From G965276765 sp965276825 (lineage in GTDB: Bacteria > Actinomycetota > Acidimicrobiia > Acidimicrobiales > Palsa-688), in assembly GCA_965276825.1 (NCBI GenBank), contig OZ255630.1:1922001-1986000 (forward strand): a DNA stretch of 64,000 bases, given 5' to 3'. Every line of letters begins with the position of its first letter. The first letter of the stretch is position 1. The position numbers and the translations under genes were made by a program. The notes beneath the pieces were generated by a model. That model did no database searches. It was not told the DNA's origin and worked only from the letters and a program-made list of their open reading frames with translations. Positions 1-6,342 of the stretch are shown here, piece after piece.

Positions 1-632
1 ACGTAGCGGACGGTGTTGGACAGGTGGTCGGCGCCGCGGATCACGTGGGTGATGGCCTCGTCGGCGTCGTCGACGGTGTTGGAGAGCAGGAACAGCGGGC
101 TGCCGTCGGACTTGCGCACGACGAAGTCGCCGACGGTGGCGTTCTTGGTCTCGTTGCGTCCCTGGATCAGGTCGTCGAAGACGGTCACGCCGCCGTCGGC
201 GGCGCGAAACCGCACCACCCGACCGAGCGTGGGCTCCAGGTCGCGATCCCGGCAGTGCCCGTCGTAGCCGGGGGGGCCTCCCTTGTCCGCCCGCCTGGCG
301 TCGACGTCCGCCTGCGTGCAGTCACAGGCGTACGCGTGGCCATCCCTCAGCAGCGTCTCGACGGCCGCCCCGTGGCGGACGGCGAGCGACGACTGCAGGA
401 TCGGTCCCTCGTCGCAGTCGAGGCCGAGCCACTGCAGCGCCCGCTGGATGCCGGCGATCTGCTCGGGCTGGTTGCGCTCCCGGTCGGTGTCCTCGATGCG
501 CAGGAGGAACGTGCCGCCCTGCTGGCGGGCGTACAGCCAGTTGTGCAGGGCGGTGCGCGCCGTTCCGACGTGGAAGTAGCCCGTCGGCGAGGGGGCCAGG
601 CGGACCCTCGGCGGGGAGGCGGCGGCGGTCAT
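1..632 (-). CDS. gltX: Glutamyl-tRNA synthetase, N-terminal part (cut by window edge)
   Basis: This enzyme charges tRNA(Glu) with glutamate in the cytoplasm. Only the first 210 codons or so are present; the gene runs off the left edge. The N-terminus reads VRLAPSPTGYFHVGTARTAL, containing the class I synthetase HIGH-type motif (HVGT), followed by LLRIEDTDRER and a segment ending in ITHVIRGADHLSNT, all hallmarks of the GluRS catalytic domain. The ATG at 632 lies directly before MTAAASPPRVRLAPSPTG, where GluRS proteins usually begin. The C-terminal KMSKS loop and anticodon-binding domain lie outside the window, so discriminating and non-discriminating forms cannot be told apart. Confidence 0.93.
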   Translation of the reverse strand, partial: MTAAASPPRVRLAPSPTGYFHVGTARTALHNWLYARQQGGTFLLRIEDTDRERNQPEQIAGIQRALQWLGLDCDEGPILQSSLAVRHGAAVETLLRDGHAYACDCTQADVDARRADKGGPPGYDGHCRDRDLEPTLGRVVRFRAADGGVTVFDDLIQGRNETKNATVGDFVVRKSDGSPLFLLSNTVDDADEAITHVIRGADHLSNTVRY

Positions 633-687
633 GGGCGGGCTCACGCTACCGGGCCGCACCGGCGCGGCGGCGCACCGTCACGCCAGA

Positions 688-709
688 GGCCGGCCCGGAA
701 GGGCCGGCC
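688..709 (-). terminator. Hairpin downstream of the sigma factor gene
   Basis: A perfect 9-bp inverted repeat (GGCCGGCCC / GGGCCGGCC) encloses a 4-base loop, about 40 bases past the sigma factor stop codon and before gltX. There is no run of T after it, as is usual in very GC-rich genomes. It is a plausible intrinsic terminator or 3' end stabiliser. Confidence 0.5.
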
Positions 710-747
710 CGTGGCGGTTGGGGAGCCGGGTCGGACCCGGCGGCTGC

Positions 748-1689
748 TCAGCTGGCCAGGAGGTCGTGAGCGTCGCTGCCCACGAGGTGCCGGCGGAGGC
801 GGATGATGGCATCGCGCTCGATGCGCCGGACCCGCTCGGCGGTCAGGGCGAGCAGCTCCCCCACCTCGCCCTGGGTGCGCGGCTCGCCGCGGTCGAGGCC
901 GTAGCGGAGCCTGAGCACCTCGCGCTCGTTGTCGGGCAGCTCCGAGAGGAACCGGTCGATCTCGGTCGGCAGCAGGGCGCCGGCCACCGACTCGAAGGGC
1001 GACTCGGCCGACTGGTTGACCACCAGGTCGCCGAGGCTGGTGTCGCCGTCCTCGCCCACGCTGACGTCGAGGCTCATCGGATCCGAGTCGTAGCGGAGCA
1101 GCTCGGCCAGCCCGGCCTCGGTCATGCCCATGGCCTGGGCCACCTCGAGGAGGGTGGGAGGCCGGCCGTTGGCCGACTCGAGCTCGCTCTGCAGCCGGCG
1201 GGCCCGACGGATCTCGTCACCGACGTGGGCGGGCACCCGGACCGTGTGGGCCGTGTTCTCGATGGCCCGGCCGATGGCCTGGCGGATCCACCAGGTGGCG
1301 TAGGTGGAGAACTTGAAGCCCTTGCGCCAGTCGAACTTCTCGACCGCGTGGATCAGCCCGAGGTTGCCCTCCTGGATCAGGTCCCCGAGGGGCAGACCCG
1401 ACCACTGGTACTTGCGGGCGACGGAGACCACCAGCCGCAGGTTGGCGTTGATGAATTGCGAGGTCGCCACCTCGGCGGCGCTGACGGCACGCCGCAGGGT
1501 CCTGCGTTCCTTGGCCGGGACGGCGTCCTGACCGTCGAGGCGCTCGCGCGCCGCCTGCCCCTCCTGGATGATCTGCCCGAGCCGCATCTCGTCGGCCTTG
1601 GTCAGGAGCGGGAAGGAGCCGGCTTCGTCCAGGTACAGGCCGAGCAGGTCAGGTCCGGTCCCCGCATCTCGTCGCTTCGTATCACTCAT
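748..1689 (-). CDS. RNA polymerase sigma-70 factor, RpoD/SigA-like (group 1/2)
   Basis: The 313-residue protein directs RNA polymerase to promoters. Region 1.2 is seen near residues 10-40 (LLGLYLDEAGSFPLLT). Region 2 is near 80-140, with NLRLVVSVARKY, the DLIQEGNLGLIHAVEKFDW core-binding segment and FSTYATWWIRQAI for -10 recognition. Region 3 follows, and region 4 near 240-305 has LPDNEREVLRLRYGL and the helix-turn-helix for -35 recognition. The long region 1.1 of a housekeeping sigma is missing, so a group 2 SigB/HrdB-like factor is more likely than the primary SigA. The ATG at 1689 follows a GAGGG ribosome binding site; an in-frame ATG/GTG 12 codons upstream is less likely. Confidence 0.9.
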   Translation of the reverse strand: MSDTKRRDAGTGPDLLGLYLDEAGSFPLLTKADEMRLGQIIQEGQAARERLDGQDAVPAKERRTLRRAVSAAEVATSQFINANLRLVVSVARKYQWSGLPLGDLIQEGNLGLIHAVEKFDWRKGFKFSTYATWWIRQAIGRAIENTAHTVRVPAHVGDEIRRARRLQSELESANGRPPTLLEVAQAMGMTEAGLAELLRYDSDPMSLDVSVGEDGDTSLGDLVVNQSAESPFESVAGALLPTEIDRFLSELPDNEREVLRLRYGLDRGEPRTQGEVGELLALTAERVRRIERDAIIRLRRHLVGSDAHDLLAS

Positions 1690-1798
1690 CGCATGCCCTC
1701 GGCCGCCACGTGGCGGGCGGCCCATCGTCGGTTGGTTGCAAGGAAGGGAACGTCGGGGATGGCGTCTTTATGCCATGACGACGCGTTTCCGGCACGGT

Positions 1799-1814
1799 TG
1801 TGACTGATGTCACG
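1799..1814. promoter_or_regulatory. CRP-like palindrome upstream of the sigma factor gene
   Basis: TGTGA-CTGATG-TCACG matches the CRP/FNR-family pattern TGTGA-N6-TCACA at 9 of 10 defined positions. It lies about 110 bases before the sigma factor start and just beyond the 3' end of the encapsulin gene, so it most likely concerns the sigma gene. Function is inferred from pattern only. Confidence 0.4.
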
Positions 1815-1872
1815 TAGGCGACACGGTCACGGCCCGCACCGAGGATCGGCCGGCGCCCGCTGGTGGACCGGC

Positions 1873-2676
1873 TCAGGAGCCGATGCCGACGGCGGCGTCG
1901 GGCTCGAGGACCCGAAAGGTGAAGCTCTCCTCGAGGTAGAGGGTCACGCTGCCACGCTCGTGGTCCAGGTAGCCGATGGAGAGATCCTGGCCGCTGTCGA
2001 AGACGAAATCGCCTCCGCGTTGGCTGATCAGGATACCACCGCCCACGCCGGGCGCCCAGACGATGGGTCCCCCGGCGATGCGGCTGAGGTGCTCGAGGAG
2101 GGGATAGCCGCCGCGTTCGATGGTCTCGGACACGCCGAGCCACGCCTCGTCGCCGAGAGCCAGCCCGAACGGGCCGCTGACCCCGGAGCCGCGCAGGCGC
2201 GCCACCGCCGAGGCGACCGCCGCCGTGTACCCACTCCATCCGCCTTCCACGGGCACCGGCGGGTGCGACGACTCCTCGACGATCCCGCGGATCCCGCCGT
2301 CGGCGTAGCCGTGGAAGACGGCGATGTTCTCGGCCAGGGCCAGCTGCTTGGCCGCCGCCGCCAAGGGGCCGAGGTCCACGGCCGGGTTGCCCCGGTCGGC
2401 GTCCGCCAGCTCGGCGCGGTCGAGGGTGAAGGCGACCCGCAGCTCCACGAGCGGCTGGACGCGGCGGACGCGGCCCTCCACGTCGGGGGCCGGGCCCGCG
2501 GTCACCGACTCGGTGGCACCGATCGGGTGAGCGGAGTGCGGCCAGCCGTGCGGGCCGTCGAAGTCGACCAGGCGGCGGGCGGCGAGGTAGGTGCGCAGCC
2601 GCGACCCCGCCTCCTCGTCGATCTGGGACCAGGCGGCACCCGAGACCGGGGCGAGCTCGCGAAGGAGGTGGTTCAT
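1873..2676 (-). CDS. Encapsulin shell protein (type 1, linocin M18-like)
   Basis: The 267-residue protein is a family 1 encapsulin, which self-assembles into an icosahedral HK97-fold protein cage in the cytoplasm. The N-terminus MNHLLRELAPVSGAAWSQID and the segment RRLVDFDGPHGWPHSAHPIG are characteristic, as are the C-terminal GQDLSIGYLDHERGSVTLYL and ESFTFRVLEPDAAV. Length is typical for the family. Its start codon overlaps the stop of the ferritin-like cargo gene by 4 bases, so shell and cargo are translationally coupled, cargo first. Together they should form an iron-storage nanocompartment. Confidence 0.95.
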   Translation of the reverse strand: MNHLLRELAPVSGAAWSQIDEEAGSRLRTYLAARRLVDFDGPHGWPHSAHPIGATESVTAGPAPDVEGRVRRVQPLVELRVAFTLDRAELADADRGNPAVDLGPLAAAAKQLALAENIAVFHGYADGGIRGIVEESSHPPVPVEGGWSGYTAAVASAVARLRGSGVSGPFGLALGDEAWLGVSETIERGGYPLLEHLSRIAGGPIVWAPGVGGGILISQRGGDFVFDSGQDLSIGYLDHERGSVTLYLEESFTFRVLEPDAAVGIGS

Positions 2677-3071
2677 GGCTGGCTTCCCTTCAGGCTGCCG
2701 ATGCCGAGGGACCCGTCGGCCGCGGGTCCCGATGGCGGGGCGTCCGGCGCCGCCTCGCCCCCGTCACCGACGGCCTCGTCCTCGACCTCGGTGACCGGCA
2801 CGCTGGTGAACAGGTAGGTCCGCAGGTTGTCGTCGAGTGCCGCGTCGTGGCGCCGGAGCCACTCCAGGGACATCACCGCGTGCTCCTTCTCCTCGTCCCG
2901 GTTGTGGGCGAGGATCTCCTTCAGCTCGGGATCGGCGGCGGCCTCGACGCGCTGGTCGTACCAGTCGATCGCCTCGAGCTCCTCCTGGATCGACACGATG
3001 GCCCGGTGACGGTCCATGAGGGGCGTGCTGAGGAGCTCGGTGTCCTCGTGGTATCCGGCGCTCTGAGCCAA
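2673..3071 (-). CDS. Encapsulated ferritin-like protein (EncFtn) with cargo-loading tail
   Basis: The 132-residue protein is an encapsulated ferritin, the iron-oxidising cargo of encapsulin cages. The half-ferritin helices are seen in HRAIVSIQEELEAIDWYDQR and LAHNRDEEKEHAVMSLEWLR. By alignment to the Rhodospirillum rubrum protein, the ferroxidase ligands Glu31, Glu61 and His64 are all present (one position lower than in that protein), as are the metal-entry residues Glu30 and Glu33. After an acidic, proline- and glycine-rich linker (about 93-118) the C-terminus carries DGSLGIGSLKGS, the encapsulin-targeting peptide. The start is TTG at 3071, with GGAAGG about 11 bases upstream. EncFtn dimerises to build the metal site at the interface, then oxidises Fe(II) for storage in the shell. 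Confidence 0.95.
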   Translation of the reverse strand: MAQSAGYHEDTELLSTPLMDRHRAIVSIQEELEAIDWYDQRVEAAADPELKEILAHNRDEEKEHAVMSLEWLRRHDAALDDNLRTYLFTSVPVTEVEDEAVGDGGEAAPDAPPSGPAADGSLGIGSLKGSQP

Positions 3072-3223
3072 GGTGGGTGGTGCCTTCCGGGGGGGGTGGG
3101 TGGTCGCTCGCCGGACGGGGACGTCCGTCGACCGTTCGGCGTTCTACCCTGATCCTCGCCGTCAGCACCGGATTCCTCCGCACGGGGGGGTCCGGACGGG
3201 GCACACCGACCGAGGAGGACGCC

Positions 3224-3466
3224 GTGGACGACGAGCAGCTGGTGAAGAGGATCGACGAGCTGGTCGACGAGGAGCACCGCTTGGAGCGCGAGCACGCGGC
3301 CGACGGCCTCGCCGAGGAGGACAAGGCCAGGATGGGTGACATCGAGGTCCGCCTCGACCAGGCGTGGGATCTCCTGCGCCGCCGGCGCGCCCGCCGCCAC
3401 GCCGGCCTCGACCCCGACAGTGTCGACCAGCGCTCGGGACCCGTCGTGGAGGGCTACCAGCAGTGA
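3224..3466 (+). CDS. DUF2630 family small protein
   Basis: The 80-residue protein matches the actinobacterial DUF2630 family: MDDEQLVKRIDELVDEEH at the start, DIEVRLDQAWDLLRRRRA in the middle and VEGYQQ at the end. It is highly charged and predicted to be helical. No function is established for the family. The start is GTG at 3224, placed by a strong GAGGAGG ribosome binding site 7 bases upstream; the open frame extends further upstream but without support. It diverges from the ferritin-encapsulin operon and is separated from the convergent secreted-protein gene by a strong hairpin. Confidence 0.85.
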   Translation: MDDEQLVKRIDELVDEEHRLEREHAADGLAEEDKARMGDIEVRLDQAWDLLRRRRARRHAGLDPDSVDQRSGPVVEGYQQ

Positions 3467-3560
3467 GCGCCACCACCGGGGACCGGTGAGGCCGACCTGG
3501 TCGCATCGGTCCTCCACGACTGATCGGCGGCGAGTGGCGCCCGGCCGCCCGTGATGCCGG

Positions 3561-3595
3561 GTGTCCCGGCGGCGACCAGATCGCCGCCGGGACAC
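3561..3595. terminator. Bidirectional terminator hairpin
   Basis: A perfect 15-bp inverted repeat (GTGTCCCGGCGGCGA and its complement) with a 5-base loop sits between the convergent DUF2630 and secreted-protein genes. It is the strongest simple hairpin seen in the window and probably ends transcripts from both sides. Confidence 0.8.
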
Positions 3596-3604
3596 CGTCG
3601 GGGG

Positions 3605-5062
3605 CTAGCGGATGCTGCCAGGCAGCACCTGGAACCAGAGGAAGATGTTGGTCGGGATGTTGGGCGTCACCGTGGCGTTGCCCTGGGCCCGGAGCCGCTG
3701 GACGTCGGAGTACTGGTACTTCGCCCGGGCGATCTGGTAATAGGTGCTCGGCGACGTCACGCCGATCACCTTCACGTTCCACCACTCCGGCTGCGCCCCG
3801 TTGCGGGTGAGCACGATGTGGCTGTGGGGGGAGAGCGGAGCGTTGCCCAGGCTCTGCGGGCTCTTGCCGAGCGCCGACGCCAGGCGGGACAGGTCGGTGG
3901 TCGCCGGGTGGTCGATGCAGTAGCCGGACGTCGGGCACTGCAGCCCACCCGCCTTACCGAACAGCGGGACGATGATGTACAGCGGGTCGGTGTAGGACAC
4001 CGACGGCGTGCCGGGAGGCAGCTTCGTCGCCGGTGCGCCGGCTTCGCAGTGGCTCGACGACCTGGCCGGGACCCGGCGGTCGCAGAAGTAGTTCTCGCTG
4101 TAGAGGAAGTTGGCCTTGCGTCCCTGCACCGAGCCGGCGGTGACCCCGATCTGGCCGCAGATCTGGCTGGAGCCGACGGTGCTGGCCGTCGTGCACTGGC
4201 GGTCCAGCGGGTTGCGAGCCACGCCGGGGGTGAAGTGGGTCGGGCCGGTGACCCCATGGTAGAGGTGGGCGTCCTGGACGCGCACCCGGCCGGCGAGGGT
4301 CTGGAAGTAGAGGAACACGTTGGTCGGGACCGGGGCGGTGACCCCGGCGGCCTTGTTGGACTCGAGGGCCTTGACGACGCTCATGGAGCCCTGCGAGGCG
4401 GCGATCTGGTTGTACGACGCCAGGCTCGTCACGCCGATCACGTTGACGTTCCACCACTCCGGCAGGTTGTTGTTGCGGTTGGTGATGATGTGGTCGTGGG
4501 GGCTCAGCGGAGCGTCGTACAGGCTCTGGGGGCTCTTGCCGAGGGTGCTCGCCAGCCTGGACAGGTCCATGTTGCCTGGGTGGTCGATGCAGCGACCTGG
4601 CGCGTAGCACTGCAGCCCGGCGGGTGAGAAGCCGAGCGGGACGATGATGTAGAGGGGGTCCTGGCTGGTCGCGCCGGGCGGGAGCTTCTTGGCCGCCGCC
4701 CCCGCCTCGCAGCCGGTCGGGGCGTGGGAGGAGATGGCCCGGTCGCAGTACGAGCGGGCCGTGTACAGGAAGTCGACGTTGGTGCCGCGCGTCGAGCCGG
4801 GTGCGCTGTACCAGCCGTGGGTCACGCCGACGCCCTGGCAGTCGGGGCCGCCGAGGGTGCAGTCGTAGCGCATCGGGTCGTGGGTGAAGCCGCGGTACAG
4901 CGGCTGGCGGCCCGAGCCCGCGACGGTGTTCTGCGTGTTGGACGTGACGTGGCCCGCGCCCGCCTGGGCCGAAGCCGGGGCGACCGTGAGGGCCGACGCC
5001 GCAAGACCGATGGCCGCCAGCACGCCGAAACGACGCCCGCGACCCCTAAAGGGTGACCGCAA
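3605..5062 (-). CDS. Secreted protein with two tandem copies of an unknown module
   Basis: The 485-residue protein has a signal peptide: Arg-rich start MRSPFRGRGRRFG, a hydrophobic stretch, then an APASAQA-type cleavage site near residue 32. The mature part is an internal duplication of about 210 residues. Both copies carry, in the same order, a YCDR/FCDR segment, CEAG-A-KLPPG, DPLYIIVPL, LQC-CIDHP, DLSRLAS-LGKSPQSL, APLSPH-HI, PEWWNV-VIGVTS and PTN-FL-FQ-L. Conserved cysteines and the repeated DHP and SPHxH histidines suggest disulfides and perhaps metal or ligand binding. I do not recognise the family. The start is TTG at 5062, supported by GGGAGGA 8 bases upstream; no ATG or GTG fits as well. 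Confidence 0.8.
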   Translation of the reverse strand: MRSPFRGRGRRFGVLAAIGLAASALTVAPASAQAGAGHVTSNTQNTVAGSGRQPLYRGFTHDPMRYDCTLGGPDCQGVGVTHGWYSAPGSTRGTNVDFLYTARSYCDRAISSHAPTGCEAGAAAKKLPPGATSQDPLYIIVPLGFSPAGLQCYAPGRCIDHPGNMDLSRLASTLGKSPQSLYDAPLSPHDHIITNRNNNLPEWWNVNVIGVTSLASYNQIAASQGSMSVVKALESNKAAGVTAPVPTNVFLYFQTLAGRVRVQDAHLYHGVTGPTHFTPGVARNPLDRQCTTASTVGSSQICGQIGVTAGSVQGRKANFLYSENYFCDRRVPARSSSHCEAGAPATKLPPGTPSVSYTDPLYIIVPLFGKAGGLQCPTSGYCIDHPATTDLSRLASALGKSPQSLGNAPLSPHSHIVLTRNGAQPEWWNVKVIGVTSPSTYYQIARAKYQYSDVQRLRAQGNATVTPNIPTNIFLWFQVLPGSIR

Positions 5063-5095
5063 CTCGATTTCCTCCCGCTCGAATGGTTTGGCGGC

Positions 5096-5123
5096 CGTCT
5101 ACCCGATTGGGCCGGGAATCCAA
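5096..5123 (-). promoter_or_regulatory. Possible promoter of the duplicated-module secreted protein
   Basis: On the minus strand TTGGAT (5123-5118) and TAGACG (5101-5096) are spaced 16 bases apart. Transcription would start about 27 bases before the TTG start codon, leaving room for its ribosome binding site. The match is modest. Confidence 0.3.
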
Positions 5124-5157
5124 ACCGGACCCGGATCGACCCTCAGGGCGCGCCGGA

Positions 5158-6342
5158 TCAGCTCACGAGCGACCGGAGACGCTCGCGGTGCGCGCCGTGG
5201 GCGACCCCGGCCAGGGCCAGGCCCCTCTCCCGGTCGTCGAGATCGCGCAGGTCGGCCACGCCGTGCTCGGTGACCACCACGTCGATGTCGGTCCTCGGCG
5301 TGGACACGACCTCGGTCCGCTCGACGATGCCCGAGCGCTCGGCGTTGCCGGCCCGCAGCACGACGACCGAGAGGCCGCCGGGTGAGCGGGAGGCGCCGAG
5401 GCTGAAGTCGGGGTGGCCGCCGGGACCGGACACGACGCGACCGCCGACCACCTCCACGTTGACCGACCCGTCGAGGCCGACCTCGAGGGCGGTGTTGACC
5501 GCCACGAACCGGGGGATGCGCCCGATGGCGGTCAGGTCGTGGGTGACCTCCACGGGCGCCACCCGGAGGTGGTTGCGCCGGTGCAGGTCGGCCAGGCGCT
5601 CGCCGCCCCACACGTAGGCGGCGACGGCGGTGCCGGTCAGCAGGCCGCGCTCGGCCAGGCCGGCGAGCTCGTCGGTGACCACGCCGGAGTGGACCGCGAC
5701 CGGGCGGTCGATGGCATCGACGAAGGCGGCGCCGAGCGCCCCAGGACCCCACTGGATCGTCGCCCCGTCGGGGAGCAGGCCGGCGACGAGGTGCCCGATG
5801 GTCCGCTCGGCCTCGCCCGGCTCCGCCGACTGCTGCGGGTCGGGAGGGTCGGTCCGCTCGACGACCTCCACCACGTGGCCTTCGATCCTCGGCGTCGGGC
5901 CCGCGGGTCCTGCACCGGCGGGCCACCGCTCGACGACCACCGCGCCGGCGGCCGAGGCGGCGGCGGTCGCCCAGCCCACGTTGGCCAGGGTCCTCCACCT
6001 GCTTCCCCTGGCGGCGGTGCCGTCCGCCACGGCGCCGACCACGGCCACGGCCGGGCGGCGCGCTCCGGCCAGCAACCCGGGCACCGACGACAGCCGCGCC
6101 GGCGTGGAGCGGACCAGCCCGGAGGCGATGGCGGAGCGGAGACCGCTCCCGGTGAGCAACGTGGACACAGGGACGGCGGTCTCCTTGAGCCACCCGGGGG
6201 TGCGCACCACCCAGCCGAGGAGCAGCTCCGGGTCGACCAGGCCGGTGAGGGAGGCGATGGCCGCAGGATCGGGGAGGGGACCGTCGGGGCCGTCGGCGTA
6301 GACCACGAGCGGTCGCCGGCCCCCGCTCACCGGTTGGCTCAC
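5158..6342 (-). CDS. Acetyl-CoA hydrolase/transferase family protein (CoA transferase)
   Basis: The 394-residue protein resembles the Cat1 / 4-hydroxybutyrate CoA-transferase family. These enzymes move CoA between acyl-CoA and acetate through a glutamyl-CoA intermediate. The C-terminal half is clear: IQWGPGALGAAFVDAI, the HSGVVTDELAGLAERGLLTG segment, VAVNTALEVGLDGSVNVEVV, GGHPDFSLGAS and TDIDVVVTEHGVADLR. The N-terminal half is poorly conserved and a little short for the family. The GTG start overlaps the stop of the GH65 gene by 4 bases. The open frame extends about 2.4 kb further upstream, but that part is antisense-like shadow of the GH65 gene. The exact acyl-CoA substrate cannot be told. 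Confidence 0.8.
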   Translation of the reverse strand: MSQPVSGGRRPLVVYADGPDGPLPDPAAIASLTGLVDPELLLGWVVRTPGWLKETAVPVSTLLTGSGLRSAIASGLVRSTPARLSSVPGLLAGARRPAVAVVGAVADGTAARGSRWRTLANVGWATAAASAAGAVVVERWPAGAGPAGPTPRIEGHVVEVVERTDPPDPQQSAEPGEAERTIGHLVAGLLPDGATIQWGPGALGAAFVDAIDRPVAVHSGVVTDELAGLAERGLLTGTAVAAYVWGGERLADLHRRNHLRVAPVEVTHDLTAIGRIPRFVAVNTALEVGLDGSVNVEVVGGRVVSGPGGHPDFSLGASRSPGGLSVVVLRAGNAERSGIVERTEVVSTPRTDIDVVVTEHGVADLRDLDDRERGLALAGVAHGAHRERLRSLVS

